From Adineta steineri (taxonomy: Eukaryota; Rotifera; Eurotatoria; Adinetida; Adinetidae), in contig CAJNOI010000134.1 in assembly GCA_905250115.1 (NCBI GenBank), forward strand, positions 29,601-93,600: a stretch of DNA of 64,000 nucleotides. Direction: 5' to 3'. How positions within the stretch are numbered: the first letter of the stretch is position 1; the number at the start of each line of letters is the position of its first letter. Below, piece by piece: positions 48,653-60,901 of this stretch. A program made the position numbers and the translations under genes. The notes beneath the pieces were generated by a model. It did no database searches. It had not been told where the DNA came from and saw nothing but the letters and a program-made list of their open reading frames with translations.

Positions 48653-49158
48653 TTAAATGACACCCTATATTTATATAAAAATTGTTTCGTAGTAATTTTA
48701 TTCGTACGTCAATAGGTTTTTAATATGGATGGTTTTTTAATCATTTTTCTATATATAAAAATATAACTATTAAATATATTATTCGTTATTCTATGATATT
48801 TTTCACCTTATAATAAATAACTAAATGACATTTTTTTTAGTAATCAGTTTTCTTTCTTTTCTATTCTTTTTCTTTTACTATTTCGATACACATGTTCTAT
48901 CTAGTAAAGAAATAAACATTGTATAAAATATGCGCAGTAATTTATAACTAATCGACCATTCTAATAAATTTGCCCTTCTGATCCGTCCGTCTCTAATCGA
49001 AAGTAAACATACGTCCTCATAAACATATGATATATCTGTAGTCACCTGTGCACAACAAAATATATAAAAAAAGAAGAGAAGAAATAAAAAACAAGTGAAT
49101 AACAAAATATATATACATATTTTTGTCATAGTTGTCATCGATACATCATAATGAATGT
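48653..49158. other. AT-rich spacer downstream of NHL gene 1
   Basis: No gene is recognised. It ends at the assembly gap, so the 3' end of NHL gene 1 is not visible here. Confidence 0.4.
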
Positions 49159-49258
49159 NNNNNNNNNNNNNNNNNNNNNNNNNNNNNNNNNNNNNNNNNN
49201 NNNNNNNNNNNNNNNNNNNNNNNNNNNNNNNNNNNNNNNNNNNNNNNNNNNNNNNNNN
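49159..49258. other. Assembly gap (100 N)
   Basis: Exactly 100 N, the usual placeholder for a gap of unknown size. It removes the last blade and stop codon of NHL gene 1. Confidence 0.99.
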
Positions 49259-51154
49259 ACCAAACAACTATTCGATGATTCCATGAATCAGCAATATAAA
49301 CATTACCCAAATGATCAACAACTACACCTTGAGGATTGGATAATTGTGAAAGACTACTTCCTTGACCTTGTCCACCAGCAACAACTATACCTTCTTTTGC
49401 ACCTTTCATCCATTTCATCACACGATGATTATTCCAATCGGATACATAAACTGAATGTTCTTGATCAATATAAATATAAGTCGGGTAATTAAGTTGATTA
49501 AGACGATCACCTTTTCCATTTCCACCTGCAACAATTGTTCCAGTTGTATCTCCTGGTTTCCATCGTCTTACTTCATGTTTTTCATAATCAGAAATATAAA
49601 GATCTCCATTACTATCCATAGTTAATTGAGAACAATCAATATTCGCGATAATTACTTGTTGATTTGTACGACTTTTTCGTGGCCATCGTACTACACGCTT
49701 GTTTCCCCAATCACAAATAATAAGTGAATCATTCTTTTTATCAAGAATTACATCTGTTGGACAATTTAATTGATCTATTCGATTACCCCATCCATTCCCA
49801 CCAGCCACAATTTGACCATGATTTGCACCAGATTTCCATTTAACAACACGATGGCTTGAAGAATCAGCAATATAAATCTTTCGATCATCATCATCAATAT
49901 AAATACCATCAGGATAAGACAATTGATTTCCTTGACTACCTTCTTTATTTCCACCAGCAATAGTTGCTCCATTCTGTTTCCACTTTGTAGTATTCAAAAT
50001 ATTTTCTGGTGTATTATTAAACTTTCCTATAGGATTACAACAAAAACCTTCAAATAAAGATGTATTCTATTTAAAATATGTATTTATCGGCGTGGAAAAT
50101 TTTCTCTCAAATACATTATATAAAGCAATATCAGATTAACTCTGTCATGTGGTTGAATTATTATCTTTTCAAATTGTTGTTTATATTTAATTATCAAATT
50201 CATCTTAATCTGAATAATCGAAATATTTGCTCGGATGAAATTTGAAAACAGTAAAGTAGCTTATAATTTTTAATTTCGATAGAGAACGATTTTATGATTT
50301 TTTATTTGTTGTAATTGAATGATCAAATATCATTCGATTAATCTATATCATGTTTTACTAATATTTAATGTCATTCTTTTATAAATTTTCATCTCAAGTT
50401 AAAAAAAAATCCTTCAAGGTTATTTCTTAAATCTTAAAAAATTCAAAGCGTCTCATCTATTTTGTTCATTTTTGAATTTATAAATTCTGCCGAAATATAT
50501 AAAATAACTATGATAGATTTAGTTATTTTTTCTTCAATAAATTTCTATCTTAGAATTTACTATTAAAAATTTTTTTTCTTGATAAACAAAAAATACCTAA
50601 TGCAGTTCATAACTTTCAACAAATTCAATTGACTTACCCGATGATAAAATAACAGAAATTTTATGTATAAGTGGTACAGCTTCTTGTTGAATTGACATAC
50701 TCGATGGTTTATTAAGTTCATCTGATAGTTGTTTTAGTTTTTGATTGAATTGATTTAAATCTATTTCATTAAAATCATTTTCTTGACGAATTTTTCTTAA
50801 TTGATCAGATAATTTTGATAAACTAGTTTCAATTTGTTGAATATTTTTCGTTGTATGTTGAATTAACAATTGTCGACAATCTGTTGCTGTCTGTTGAATA
50901 GTTTTTATTGATTCTTCTTCCCATTGTTCAATTTGTTTAATTAATATATGGATTTGTGGATGATTAGCTTGTTCATTAAGTGTTTGTCTAAAACGATCAC
51001 GATGCAGTTCAATATGATCTAATTGCTTATTTAATTCAAGACGATGATCTGTTAAATGATCATAACAAAATAATTGTAAACAACCTTCACATCTAACAGC
51101 TCGTTTTTCTTTATCACATGTAATACATCGACTCTTAATAACTTCAGTTGCCAT
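49259..51154 (-). CDS. B-box/coiled-coil/NHL propeller protein 1 (3' end in gap)
   Basis: Exon 1 (51154-50638) encodes a B-box-like zinc finger (Cys10, Cys13, Cys22, Cys25, Cys30, His33, His37; CITCDKEK, CEGCLQLFCYDHL) followed by a long coiled coil (about residues 40-170). After a 611-nt intron, exon 2 starts at 50026 and runs into the gap at 49258. It carries NHL repeats: QLSYPDGIYIDDDD, RKIYIADSSSHRVVKW, DWGNKRVVRW, DYEKHEVRRW, YVSDWNNHRVMKWM and YIADSWNHRIVVW, five blades. The plan is that of TRIM-NHL proteins without a RING finger. TRIM-NHL relatives bind RNA or protein through the propeller; without RING, ubiquitin ligase activity is not expected. The paralogue at 51986-54169 shows that one blade and the stop are missing here. 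Confidence 0.8.
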
Positions 51155-51381
51155 CGATGGAATAGCTAAATAGTAATATATATATATATATGTATGTATA
51201 AATAAAAAAAAAAGCTAAGGTTTATGAATATCGAAGATAATAGAAAAATAGGCAATATGAGGATTTGATATTAGTTAGTGAACATCGAATACCCAGACGA
51301 GTCAATGTCAACCAACATTAGGGACGCACTGAAGAGTAGTTATGCATACGTTTACTAAGTCCCTTTTGTCGCTCTTTTGTT

Positions 51382-51557
51382 CAAGGATGCTATCCTTGTA
51401 AGAGAGGATTTTGTATTCTTTCCCTTTTTACCTCTTCAATGAACATGAAAATGAATCTTTTATCACATGGATGACACCATAGAACAATAGAATAGTAAAA
51501 AGTACCTCGATGGATGAGTATTATTTTTCTCGGGCCTATTGGTAAAACGAAAAGTAA
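51382..51557 (-). promoter_or_regulatory. Conserved upstream block of NHL gene 1
   Basis: An imperfect palindrome CAAGGATGCTATCCTTG (51382-51398) and a 34-nt segment at 51524-51557 (starting TTTTTCTCGGGCCTATTGG) are repeated upstream of the second NHL gene at nearly the same distance from the ATG (228 and 370 bases here). A shared promoter or leader is likely. Confidence 0.5.
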
Positions 51558-51985
51558 TAGAACGATAAAATATTCATTTCTTTTTTTTCGTGTAATATAA
51601 TTTATATCAGGCAATAATACACTGATCATCAAGGATATTCTTTTTTTTGTTGAACATTTCACGTAAACAAATCGATAAGCGTTGATTTCTGTTTCATAGT
51701 ATTATTTTGTTCTTAAAGTACGCCTGATTTAACTTATTGAAAATTACGTAAAATTAATATTCAGCTAAATTTAATTACCAAAAAAGAAAAGGTATTATAA
51801 TATGAACCATTAAATGTATACTCCTTAAAATAATTGAGATAGGTTAATAAAGAATAAAACTAATTTATTTGATTTTTATTCATTTTAAAAGCAAAACACA
51901 CTTTGACAAAAACAGAATTATAATCATGAAAAGTCATTGTATGAAGAAGAAGAAGAAGAAAAAAAAAGAAAGAAAGAAAAAGCTT

Positions 51986-54169
51986 TCAATCAACCTCAAC
52001 ATCAAATTTTTGCACTCGATGATTACCCCAATCGACGACATAGAGATTACCTTCTTGATCAAATGATAAACAAATAGGACAATTGAATTGATTTGGTTGT
52101 TTTCCTTCGCCATTTCCACGAACAATAATTGAACCTTCACGAGATCCTTTTGACCAACGCATAATTCTATTATTACCTGAATCAGCTACATAAACATTAC
52201 CCAAATGATCAACAATAATTCCTTCTGGATATGATAATTGTGCAAGATTATCTCCTTCACCTTGTCCACCAGCAACAACAATACCTTCTGTTGCACTTGA
52301 CATCCATTTCATTACACGATCATTACCCGAATCTGATACATAAACTGACTCTTCTTTATCAACAAAAATATAAGTAGGAAAATTAAGTTGATTGAGATGA
52401 TCGCCTTTACCATTTCCACCAGCTACGACTATTCCTTTCTTATCATTTTGTTTCCATCGTCTTACTTCATTCTTTCTCCAATCTGAAACATAAAGATCTC
52501 CATTATGATCAATTGTTAATTGTGAACAATCAATTTTAGAAATGATTGTTTGACGATTTTTTGTATTTCGACGAGACCAACGTACTACTCGTCTATTTCC
52601 CCAATCACATATAACAAGAGCATCATTATTTTTATCAAGAATTACATCAGTTGGAAGATTCAATTGATCTCTTCGATTTCCTTTTCCATTTCCACCAGCA
52701 ACAACTTGTCCATGATTTGTATCATATTTCCATTTGACAATACGATGATTCCACCAGTCAGCAATATAAATTGTTTGATCATCATCAACACAAATTCCAT
52801 AAGGCCAATAGAGTTGATTAGATTGATCACCTTCACCATAACCTCCAGCAATAGTCGATCCGTATTGTTTCCATTTTGTATGATTATTAATATTTATAGA
52901 AGAAATAGCTTTTACTAAAAAAACAAGATAAAATATCAATCACAAACGATTTTAATCATCTAGATTTGAATATTGAATAAAGAAGTATAATCTCATTAAA
53001 TCTATCGCTTAACTATAGTAGAAATCAATTGAACTCTTCTTTCTTTTCTATGTGTAATTTCACTTTCATATATCTTTTCACAGTTTAAAATTGAAATACA
53101 TCGGTTGAAATAGATCAATCAAAGATCAGAATGCTAATTATATAAGTTTCTTATACCACATTGTAAATATGTGTCGAATAGTCAAATCACTCAACCATGA
53201 TAATTCAATTTTATTCCATATCGATATCTGAACCCGATCGAATCAGTTTCGAAGAAAAATACGAATTTTTCATTCTTAATATTAAGTGTATAATTAAAAT
53301 CCGGATTCACATCGTGTCTTAAGTATTAAGGGATATGCTTTTTTTTTCTTATACATTTTGTGTCCTTAATAGTTTATCTATTACATACAAGGTGAATATG
53401 TCAAAAGGCGAAGAATATTTCACGCTTTTATCCGTGTCTGTAATAGATTAATTATTTTAAAAAATCTTAAATTGTACTTGTAAATTACAATAGAATAATT
53501 ATGAATTCAACAACTAATTTTTATTTTTGATCATCCATAACTGTAAATTAATCTTCATTTTTCTAACGAAAAAAAAATATATTTACATAGGACATCCCTT
53601 TTAATTTACAGACTCATGTCAATAATTTTCTATATCTATTTAATAAACTTACCAGTTGATACAAAAACCGAAATTTTATGAATAAGTGGTGTAGTCTCTT
53701 GTTGAATTGAAATTGTTGATAGTTTATCAAGTTCTTGTGATAATTGTTTTAATTTTAGATTAAATTGATTTAAATCAATTTCATTAAAATCATTTTCTTG
53801 ATGAATATCTTTTAATTGTTCCGATAATTTCGTTAAATTAATTTCCACATCATTAAAATGCTCATTGCTATGTTTCAATAAAACTTCTCGACATTCCCTA
53901 GCTGTTTTTTCAATTGTATGAATTGATTCTTCTTCCCATTTATTAATTTCTTTTATTAATGAATGTATTTGTGGATGATTTGTTTGTTCATTAAGTGTTT
54001 GACGAAAAACCGCAAGATTTAATTCTACATGATGTAATTGTTTATTTAATTCTTGACGATGATCTGTTAAATGATCATAACAAAATAATTGTAAACAACC
54101 TTCACATCGAACAGTACGTTTTTCTTTATCACATGTAATACAACGACTTTTAATAGCGTCAGTTGCCAT
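51986..54169 (-). CDS. B-box/coiled-coil/NHL propeller protein 2
   Basis: Two exons, 54169-53653 and 52914-51986, join in phase 1 across a 738-nt intron to give 481 aa. The N-terminus is nearly identical to gene 1 (MATDAIKSRCITCDKEK, CEGCLQLFCYDHLTDH), followed by a coiled coil. The second exon encodes a complete six-blade NHL propeller; blades share the pattern NQLNFPTYIFVD, YVSDSGNDRVMKWM and GIVVAGGQGEGDNLAQLSYP. The last blade (QFNCPICLSFDQEGNLYVVD, WGNHRVQKF) closes the ring and is the one lost in the gap of gene 1. The gene is a tandem duplicate on the same strand, including upstream sequence. Function is unknown; a scaffold or RNA-binding role is inferred from TRIM-NHL relatives. No RING finger is present. 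Confidence 0.88.
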
Positions 54170-54383
54170 CGATGGAATAGTTTAAATATTAATGTATACC
54201 AATTAATAATTGTGAGAATAGAAAATTGAAAAATATATACGAGTACCTAATAATTTAAGGGTGAGGTTGCAAACATGAAAATCAACTGGAGTCAATGTCA
54301 ATAAATATTAAGGATAGGGTAAAGGAGCAATCACGTACATACTTACTTATTAAGCGAATCACTGCTGTCATTTTTTTCTTGTT

Positions 54384-54555
54384 CAAGGATATTATCCTTG
54401 TAAGAGAGGATTTGTATTCTTTCGTTTTATCTCTTCAATGAACACGAAAAAAAATCTTTTATCATATGGTTGACACTATAGAATAGTAGAACAGCAAAAG
54501 TAATTCGATGAATGACTACTATTTTTCTCGGGCCTATTGGTAAAACGAAAAGTAA
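54384..54555 (-). promoter_or_regulatory. Conserved upstream block of NHL gene 2
   Basis: This matches the block at 51382-51557: palindrome CAAGGATATTATCCTTG (54384-54400) and the same 34-nt segment, unchanged, at 54522-54555. Distances to the ATG are 215 and 353 bases. Confidence 0.5.
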
Positions 54556-56426
54556 CAGAATCATAAAAAAAAAATCTTTTTTTTGCCGTGTAAGTTATCA
54601 ATCAATAATACGTTCATGATCAAGGATGTCGTTTTTCTTTTTTTAAATAATCATTAGAGATAAATCGATAATAAAAAATTATTTAGGAGAACGACTTTCC
54701 GCTGACTGGTATTTATTTTATTTTCTATTAAGAATAAAATACTAATAATATGAAACATTAAAATGAATAGACTATAAACTTGATATAAAAAAGTTATAGA
54801 GTGTGGATCTACTCTTGACGTCTTTTTCTATAAATAAGATAGACATTTGAAGGTTTATATAAAAATATTTTGAATATATATATGTGATGAAATAAGGACA
54901 ATATTCCGATCATCGAAATTATCAACATAAAATAAATGATAGAATTGTGAATATCTCTAAATTCGAATAAAATCACATAAGAGAAAACAACCAGTGATGA
55001 ATTTATGTTGCGAATGTATACATAGAAAATGCCGTATATTAGTAAAAAAAACATGGAGTCACGGTTTCGTTTTACTCATAATATAAATCATCATTAGTCA
55101 TCCTACATGAAACTTTTCTAATTTTCAATATCTTTTCTATCTGATGTATTCAATTAATTTAAGAAACCGAAGAAATATATTTTTGTCTAGATGATGACTA
55201 GCTTATTGTCTTTTACAATGAAATTAAAAAATCTTGTTGAAGTTTTTTAAGAACTACAGAAAATAAATATGATAATTTTCTCAATAAATTCATTTTGTTT
55301 ATGTACGAAATTTTCAACATATATTTAATTATAAAACAGATGTAACATATTATATGGCTAAACAATATTTATGTACACTATTGACTAAGGAAGTACGCAT
55401 ACCGCTTTTTATTGCAACTACTTTTCATGTTTTGGAAGGATGTTTTAATAATATATGATCTATGAATATTGCTTTATAACAATAAGAAATAGAACATTCT
55501 TAGATATAAATTATGCAATTGATTTATTATCATCATTATATTTTTTAATGTGATTGTTATTGCTATAGTGGCAACAAGTAATATAAAATAGTCCTAGATG
55601 AACATAGTTTACAAAATCCATTCTTTCTTCAATCTTCTTGTCCAATCGTAATGATTTAAACTGAAATAACGTATAGCAGAAAAGATAATGTTATTTGGTT
55701 TTTAAACTCAGATAATTTTTTTATCAGTTAGTAAATGTAATGATTACGTTCGATCAATATTATTCTTTATTTCTTATATTTATGAAGTTTCCATAATCTA
55801 ATGTAAATTTATGGAAGCAATATTTACATCTACTATTGTGTATACATAAAAGATCCAGAAAAACATTTGAAATCGCTTTAAAAAACGATACAAGTAAATT
55901 ACATTGTTCAGAGAAATGACTTTACGATATTTGAGCAACTTCAATACTCATATTAAATGTATTTGTGTTTGTTTTTCAATGTTGAAATATATGGATATTT
56001 CGCATTCTGTTTATGTTTGTAATGATAGTTAACTAGATAAAATCTAATTATTAGTTTATTTGATAAACTATTTTGCTGAAAATTCTTATCAATATATATT
56101 CTATCAATATTTTGCAACATAGCATATGCATAACCGAGTATTTCATTGGAAGTTATTCTCGTATATGGATTAAAAATACTTTGTAATTAGTACTTTTTCA
56201 TAAAAACAGTGTAGAATCTATTTTGTCGATGTCTTTCGTACAGTACAAAATATTTATTGTATATTGATTTATCGCGGAAAGCCGTTTGAACTACTTCATA
56301 TTTATAGAAGAATAAACGTTATTTGGAAATCTATTTCACATTTTTATAAATGAAGAGTTAGAATATTTTCTCTAGGATATATTATAAATATGATTTACAG
56401 TAAAAACTGTAAGTAGGTCTTCTATT
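54556..56426. other. AT-rich spacer
   Basis: No gene or RNA is recognised in about 1.9 kb. Confidence 0.45.
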
Positions 56427-57053
56427 TCATATTTCAATAAATAAATCTGTTGATGTTGTTGTAGTCTCTGTTGTTGTTGTTGTTGTTGCTGTTGTTGTAG
56501 TCTTTGTTGTTGTTGTTATTTCTGTTGTTGTAGCCTCTGTTGATGTATCTACTGTTATTACATTATCTAAAACGGCAAAGAAATAATAATGAATAATATT
56601 ATAATTAAAACATTAATTATGATAATAGTTTGGCTTATGTAGAGAAGCAAACGTATATAACTATGTACTTAATTTATAGTTTTTAAGAACATGGAAATAT
56701 AATTCGTATTTATCAAACATATAACTGATTACATACCAAACGTTGTCGATTGCAATTTATCAGTAGTTGCTAATAATTTCGTTGATTCTGTCACTAATGA
56801 TGTTAAATTTGGTAAGGTTGTTGTTGTTGTTGTTGTTTTTGACTTTTTAGTAAGAACGACACTTGTTGGAATAACAATTATTGCAATGACTACGATAGCG
56901 ATAACAATTCCAATAATAATCCATAATCTTTTTCTTCTAGCAACTGTACTTCTAAATAATTCAAATTTATTTAATATATATTCTGCATAATAAAGATTAT
57001 ATATACTCTGTTGTGGCTGATGAAATTGATATACGATATGTTGCTTCTGGCAT
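56427..57053 (-). CDS. Small single-pass protein with Thr-rich mucin-like ectodomain
   Basis: Three exons, 57053-57007, 56951-56737 and 56566-56427, give 133 aa. The N-terminus MPEATYRISISSATTE then ARRKRLWIIIGIVIAIVVIA has a basic stop-transfer/start-transfer cluster followed by one membrane helix of about 25 residues. The rest is a low-complexity tail of Thr with some Ser, Lys and Glu, encoded by ACA/ACT repeats, suited to O-glycosylation. With basic residues on the N-terminal side, a type II orientation with an outside Thr-rich tail is predicted. From memory, bdelloids have many proteins with this same N-terminus and varied outer domains, so this may be a short family member or one that lost its globular part. 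Function is unknown. Confidence 0.6.
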
Positions 57054-58234
57054 TGATAAAGTCTAAGCAAACGAAAATGTGAACATTAATATACAATCGA
57101 AATAACTTACAATATTAAACTAATTAATTTTTTTGATTATTAAAATATTGTGTATGTATATATATTATCGTCAGTTCTTTTCAATAAAATAAATTAATGT
57201 CGTAGAAATTTACTGAAACAAGCTTTTGTAATTATTAACTCAAACCATCTGTTATTTTAATTGCTATGCGTCTACTTTTTTTTTTGAAGACATATGCTAT
57301 AATGAAAAAAAAACATTGTCTAAGTAAGATTAGATATTGATAGCATGAATAACTCTTGTAACAAAAATCATGATTAAAGCTTCAGTTTGTCTGAGTTTAC
57401 TGATATGTTCCGAGGAAATAGTTTTATCAGGGAATATAACACGATCGACGTCATGTTATTGCAAAATATTTTTTTTTGACTCATGTTATTCTTAATGACA
57501 AAACATAAATATTAGAATTGCGTAGTAATGTGTTTGACGTTATTTATAAGAGATCAACTTTTTCAGTTTTATTTCTATTTCGAAGCAATATGAAGGATTG
57601 AATATTCAAACCATAATTAATAAATCGATCACTTTATAAAAACCAATATTTGATACTTAGAATAGTTTTGCAATTGATGAGAGAATGTTACAAGGACTGA
57701 CATACATTTTTGTTCAAATGTTATTCATTGTCGACACAAGAAACATTAAAAGAATATGAATGCATGTTTTGATTCCACTAAAGAGATCGGCTTTTTCAAT
57801 ACGATGAAAATCTTAGTATTATCTATGAATTCTGAGTGAGATGGAATCATTTGTAGAAATTCCATTATAATTTTAGGTTTTATACATCTCTTATTTGTAG
57901 ATAAAATTTGAGATCATATCCTATCAACTACTTGATGAAGTTGTTGTCGTCAGAATGACTTGCTCAAATTTCATGTAATATACTTTATAAAAGATTGTAG
58001 ATTTAGTAATAAATATTAACTTCTCATCTTTCCTTATAATGAATACTCGAATATGAGCTTGAAGTTATTCGATTTTATTGATTTTTTGTCTGACCCTTTA
58101 GCATGTTTTTTTATTTTTAAATTCTTCAGTTTTCAAAACAAAAAAAAGCCTACTCACATATGTAATATAAAATAACAGCAACGGTAATCTAGTCTTAGAA
58201 ATACTTATATCGAGATTAATAGTATAAATTAACC
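57054..58234. other. AT-rich spacer between divergent membrane-protein genes
   Basis: No gene, RNA or repeat is recognised. Confidence 0.45.
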
Positions 58235-59470
58235 ATGATCAACTCTCGCCAAAATGCAATTATGCCTGTTGTTTATGATTTACCATATGTTCCTCCAAGC
58301 TCTTATCGGTACGTATTATTCAAAATATTTCAACATCATAAATGATTTTATGTACACTTTATCTGCATATGTAGAAAAAATCGTTCAGCATCTATTTCCG
58401 ATTCTTACTGTTTATGTGGTAATAAGCTTAAATGTTTACTTGGACTCATTCTTACTACTATCGTTGGTATTGCACTTGTCATAGCCTTAGCATTTATTAT
58501 TACATCTATTAAAAACGACGAATCGACAAACAACAGTATGCTTTAATTTTATCAGTTGAAGACAATGTTAAAAAAATATAATTCTTTTATTGATAGATTT
58601 AATGATTGATGCAAATAATACTTCAGGCAGTAACATCACGATGATAACAACAAATGATTTTGTTAAAGATTCAGGATGTTATTTTGGTGGAGATTTTGTT
58701 AATCTCGTTAATGGAAATTATCGACGAATTGATCAATTACAAGTAGGTGATCGTATATGGTCACTTGCTAACGATGGACAAACATTAATCGAAGATGAAA
58801 TGATTTTAATGATGCATTCCGAATCAAATAGTTCAAGTATATATTTACTACTTTTTAAATTACGATTGATTCCTTTATTTATTTAGTTTCTTTCTATACA
58901 TTTATAACATTCGACGGACATTTTCTTAGTTTAACGGGTACTCATTATATTGCCGTTATTGATATCGAATTGAACACAACAATATATATACAAGCCTCTA
59001 AAGTAGCAAATAAACATCAGCTTATAATGCCAAATCGTACAGTTAAAATAAATAAAATAATCCAGTCTTTTCGTACTGGTTTTTATTCACCATTAACCAC
59101 AACGGGTAATTTACTTGTCAATAATATTTCAACTTCAGTTTATGTTGCTAGGTGAATATAACATAGTATAGAAACGAGCAAATCTATTGTTCCTTTTTTG
59201 TTTAGTTATGAAGTATTACCTGAAATTCTTCATAGAGTTTTTACTCCAATTCGAATGTATTACTATTTAATGCGATGGTTATTTGGAAATAATTATAATC
59301 CATTTGAAAGTAATATTACAAATGGTTTACATCCATTACCTGCTTTTCTCAAAGCAAATGAAACTACTATTCGTTTTCTTTACAATACTGAGAAGAATAT
59401 GATATTAATAATTATCATGACTTTGACAATGTATCTAAGTCAAAAGTACATTAAACGGAGTGCTATATGA
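58235..59470 (+). CDS. Membrane-anchored Hint (hedgehog-type autoprocessing) protein
   Basis: Five exons, 58235-58308, 58375-58535, 58597-58836, 58887-59151 and 59206-59470, total 1005 nt (334 aa). Residues about 45-70 (CLLGLILTTIVGIALVIALA) form a membrane helix, then a Ser/Thr/Asn-rich linker. The Hint fold starts at Cys106: SGCYFGGDFVNLVNGNYRRI, QLQVGDRIWSL. The TxxH motif appears as LTGTHYIAV, and SPLTTTGNLLVNNISTSVYV matches the late Hint block. The nucleophilic Cys and the TxxH His used for thioester formation and self-cleavage in hedgehog proteins are present. There is no hedge signalling domain. A second hydrophobic stretch lies at the C-terminus (MILIIIMTLTMYLSQKYI). I infer a protein that may release itself or transfer an adduct at the membrane. 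The Cys of the SCYA box is Val here. Confidence 0.8.
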
Positions 59471-60433
59471 TTATTTCTTTATTATGTTCAATGTTTTATC
59501 TAATCTAACAAATGAATAGTTTATTTCGTTATGATATTTTTACAATAGTAGATAATGTTTATTCTATTAATTTAAAGGACACATTTTTCTTTAATATTTA
59601 TTTTTTTTTGTCCTTATATACTTTATATGATTTTCATGTATACCAGATATTCGGATCCACACCCTTAAATATATAAAACGAATGAATTTATCTCAATTTA
59701 ATCAATATTTGTTCAAGATTATTCAGTATAGTTGAAGGATCGGTAATAATCAATGAATGCATCAATTTCATTAAGTACATATATATATATCATTTTATGT
59801 GATGATAACGTCGCATAATAAGTCTTATCAGAATCTAAATTGTAAAATATAATGCAAGGAAAGCAATTGTTTTTACTTATCTACGCGTGTTTACTTTACA
59901 AGTAAATATGACCAATACTCGCTTTTCTTTTATATCATTATATATGACCTTTTTTTCCTCTATAATTATCGACAAAAATATGTTTTGATTTGTGTATTGT
60001 AACATACACCTTTGTTATTCTTTTTTTCGAATGAAAATTCGATCTGACTGGCAATGTTCTACGTAACGGAAAGGTACTATGAATATACGACAATCCTACA
60101 TTTCGCACTCGATTGTAAATATTGATTAAACAGAAAAAATAATCCATGTTATTTTTCTTGATTAGACTGTATAGAAATTACGTCACACTTGAAGGATGAT
60201 ATCAGACATATCACATAAAGAACGAGATATTACAATCGTTTAACTATAATCTGTTTTTATAAAAGAAATCGTTGCCTATTATTCATAACGTCATTACTTT
60301 TTCATTCATTTATATTTAATGTGGGACAAAGGTAAATGACGCACATTGTTTTGTCATTGATACTCCGCATCGGTTTTTTTCATCTATAAATATCATTGAT
60401 CACTACAATTTATTATAGTAGATAAAAAAGAAA
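59471..60433. other. Spacer with TATA box for the Gly/Cys-rich gene
   Basis: No gene is recognised. TATAAATA at about 60385-60392 lies 42 bases before the ATG at 60434. A single CCACACCC word occurs at 59657. Confidence 0.45.
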
Positions 60434-60901
60434 ATGTTCCCTTCTTGGTTTAAATATGCTTCGAGCTCTCAACGACAGAAACCAAGACGCCGACATCGTT
60501 ATCCACGCCCAGCGCCCTCAAGAAATTATAACTACGGTACTCCTTACGGCTATGGATATTCACCACATGTGCCTGGATATCCTTATAATAACTTTCATGA
60601 TATTGGTGCTGTTGGTGTAGCACCTCCACTCATCACAAGTCATCATCATCACCATCATGGTGGAGGTAGTAGCTGTGGTGGAGGCAGTGGCGCAAGCTGT
60701 GGTGGGGCCAGTGGAGCCAGCTGTGGTGGTGTCGGCGGAGCGAGCTGCGGTGGAGGTGGTGGATCAAGTTGTGGTGGAAGTGGTGGATCAAGTTGTGGTG
60801 GAGGTGGCGGAGCTAGTTGTGGTGGAGGTGGCGGTGGTGGAGCAGGTTGTGGTGGAGGTGGAGGTGGAGGTGGTGGCTGTGGTGGAGGTGGAGGTAGTTG
60901 A
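60434..60901 (+). CDS. Gly/Cys/Ser-rich low-complexity protein
   Basis: An intron-free frame of 155 aa. The N-terminus is basic (QRQKPRRRHRYPRP), followed by a Tyr/Gly/Pro-rich section (NYNYGTPYGYGYSPH), a six-histidine run (SHHHHHHGG) and a C-terminal half built of GGGSSCGG / GGASCGG units. The units are 6-9 residues and become almost pure Gly-Cys toward the end. The local base composition is strikingly GC-rich for this window. No signal peptide or catalytic motif is visible. It recalls structural glycine-rich proteins of cuticle or lorica, or prion-like domains, but I do not recognise a family. A TATA box at a normal distance supports transcription. Other frames through this repeat are also open because of its composition. 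Confidence 0.6.
   Translation: MFPSWFKYASSSQRQKPRRRHRYPRPAPSRNYNYGTPYGYGYSPHVPGYPYNNFHDIGAVGVAPPLITSHHHHHHGGGSSCGGGSGASCGGASGASCGGVGGASCGGGGGSSCGGSGGSSCGGGGGASCGGGGGGGAGCGGGGGGGGGCGGGGGS

Noticed and set aside
52550-52918. Plus-strand frame opposite NHL gene 2
   Set aside because: It is antisense to well-conserved NHL blades; codon-level conservation supports the minus strand only.
54792-54812. GTGTGGAT word as another TGTGGG hairpin
   Set aside because: Only one arm is visible and it lacks a full hexamer.
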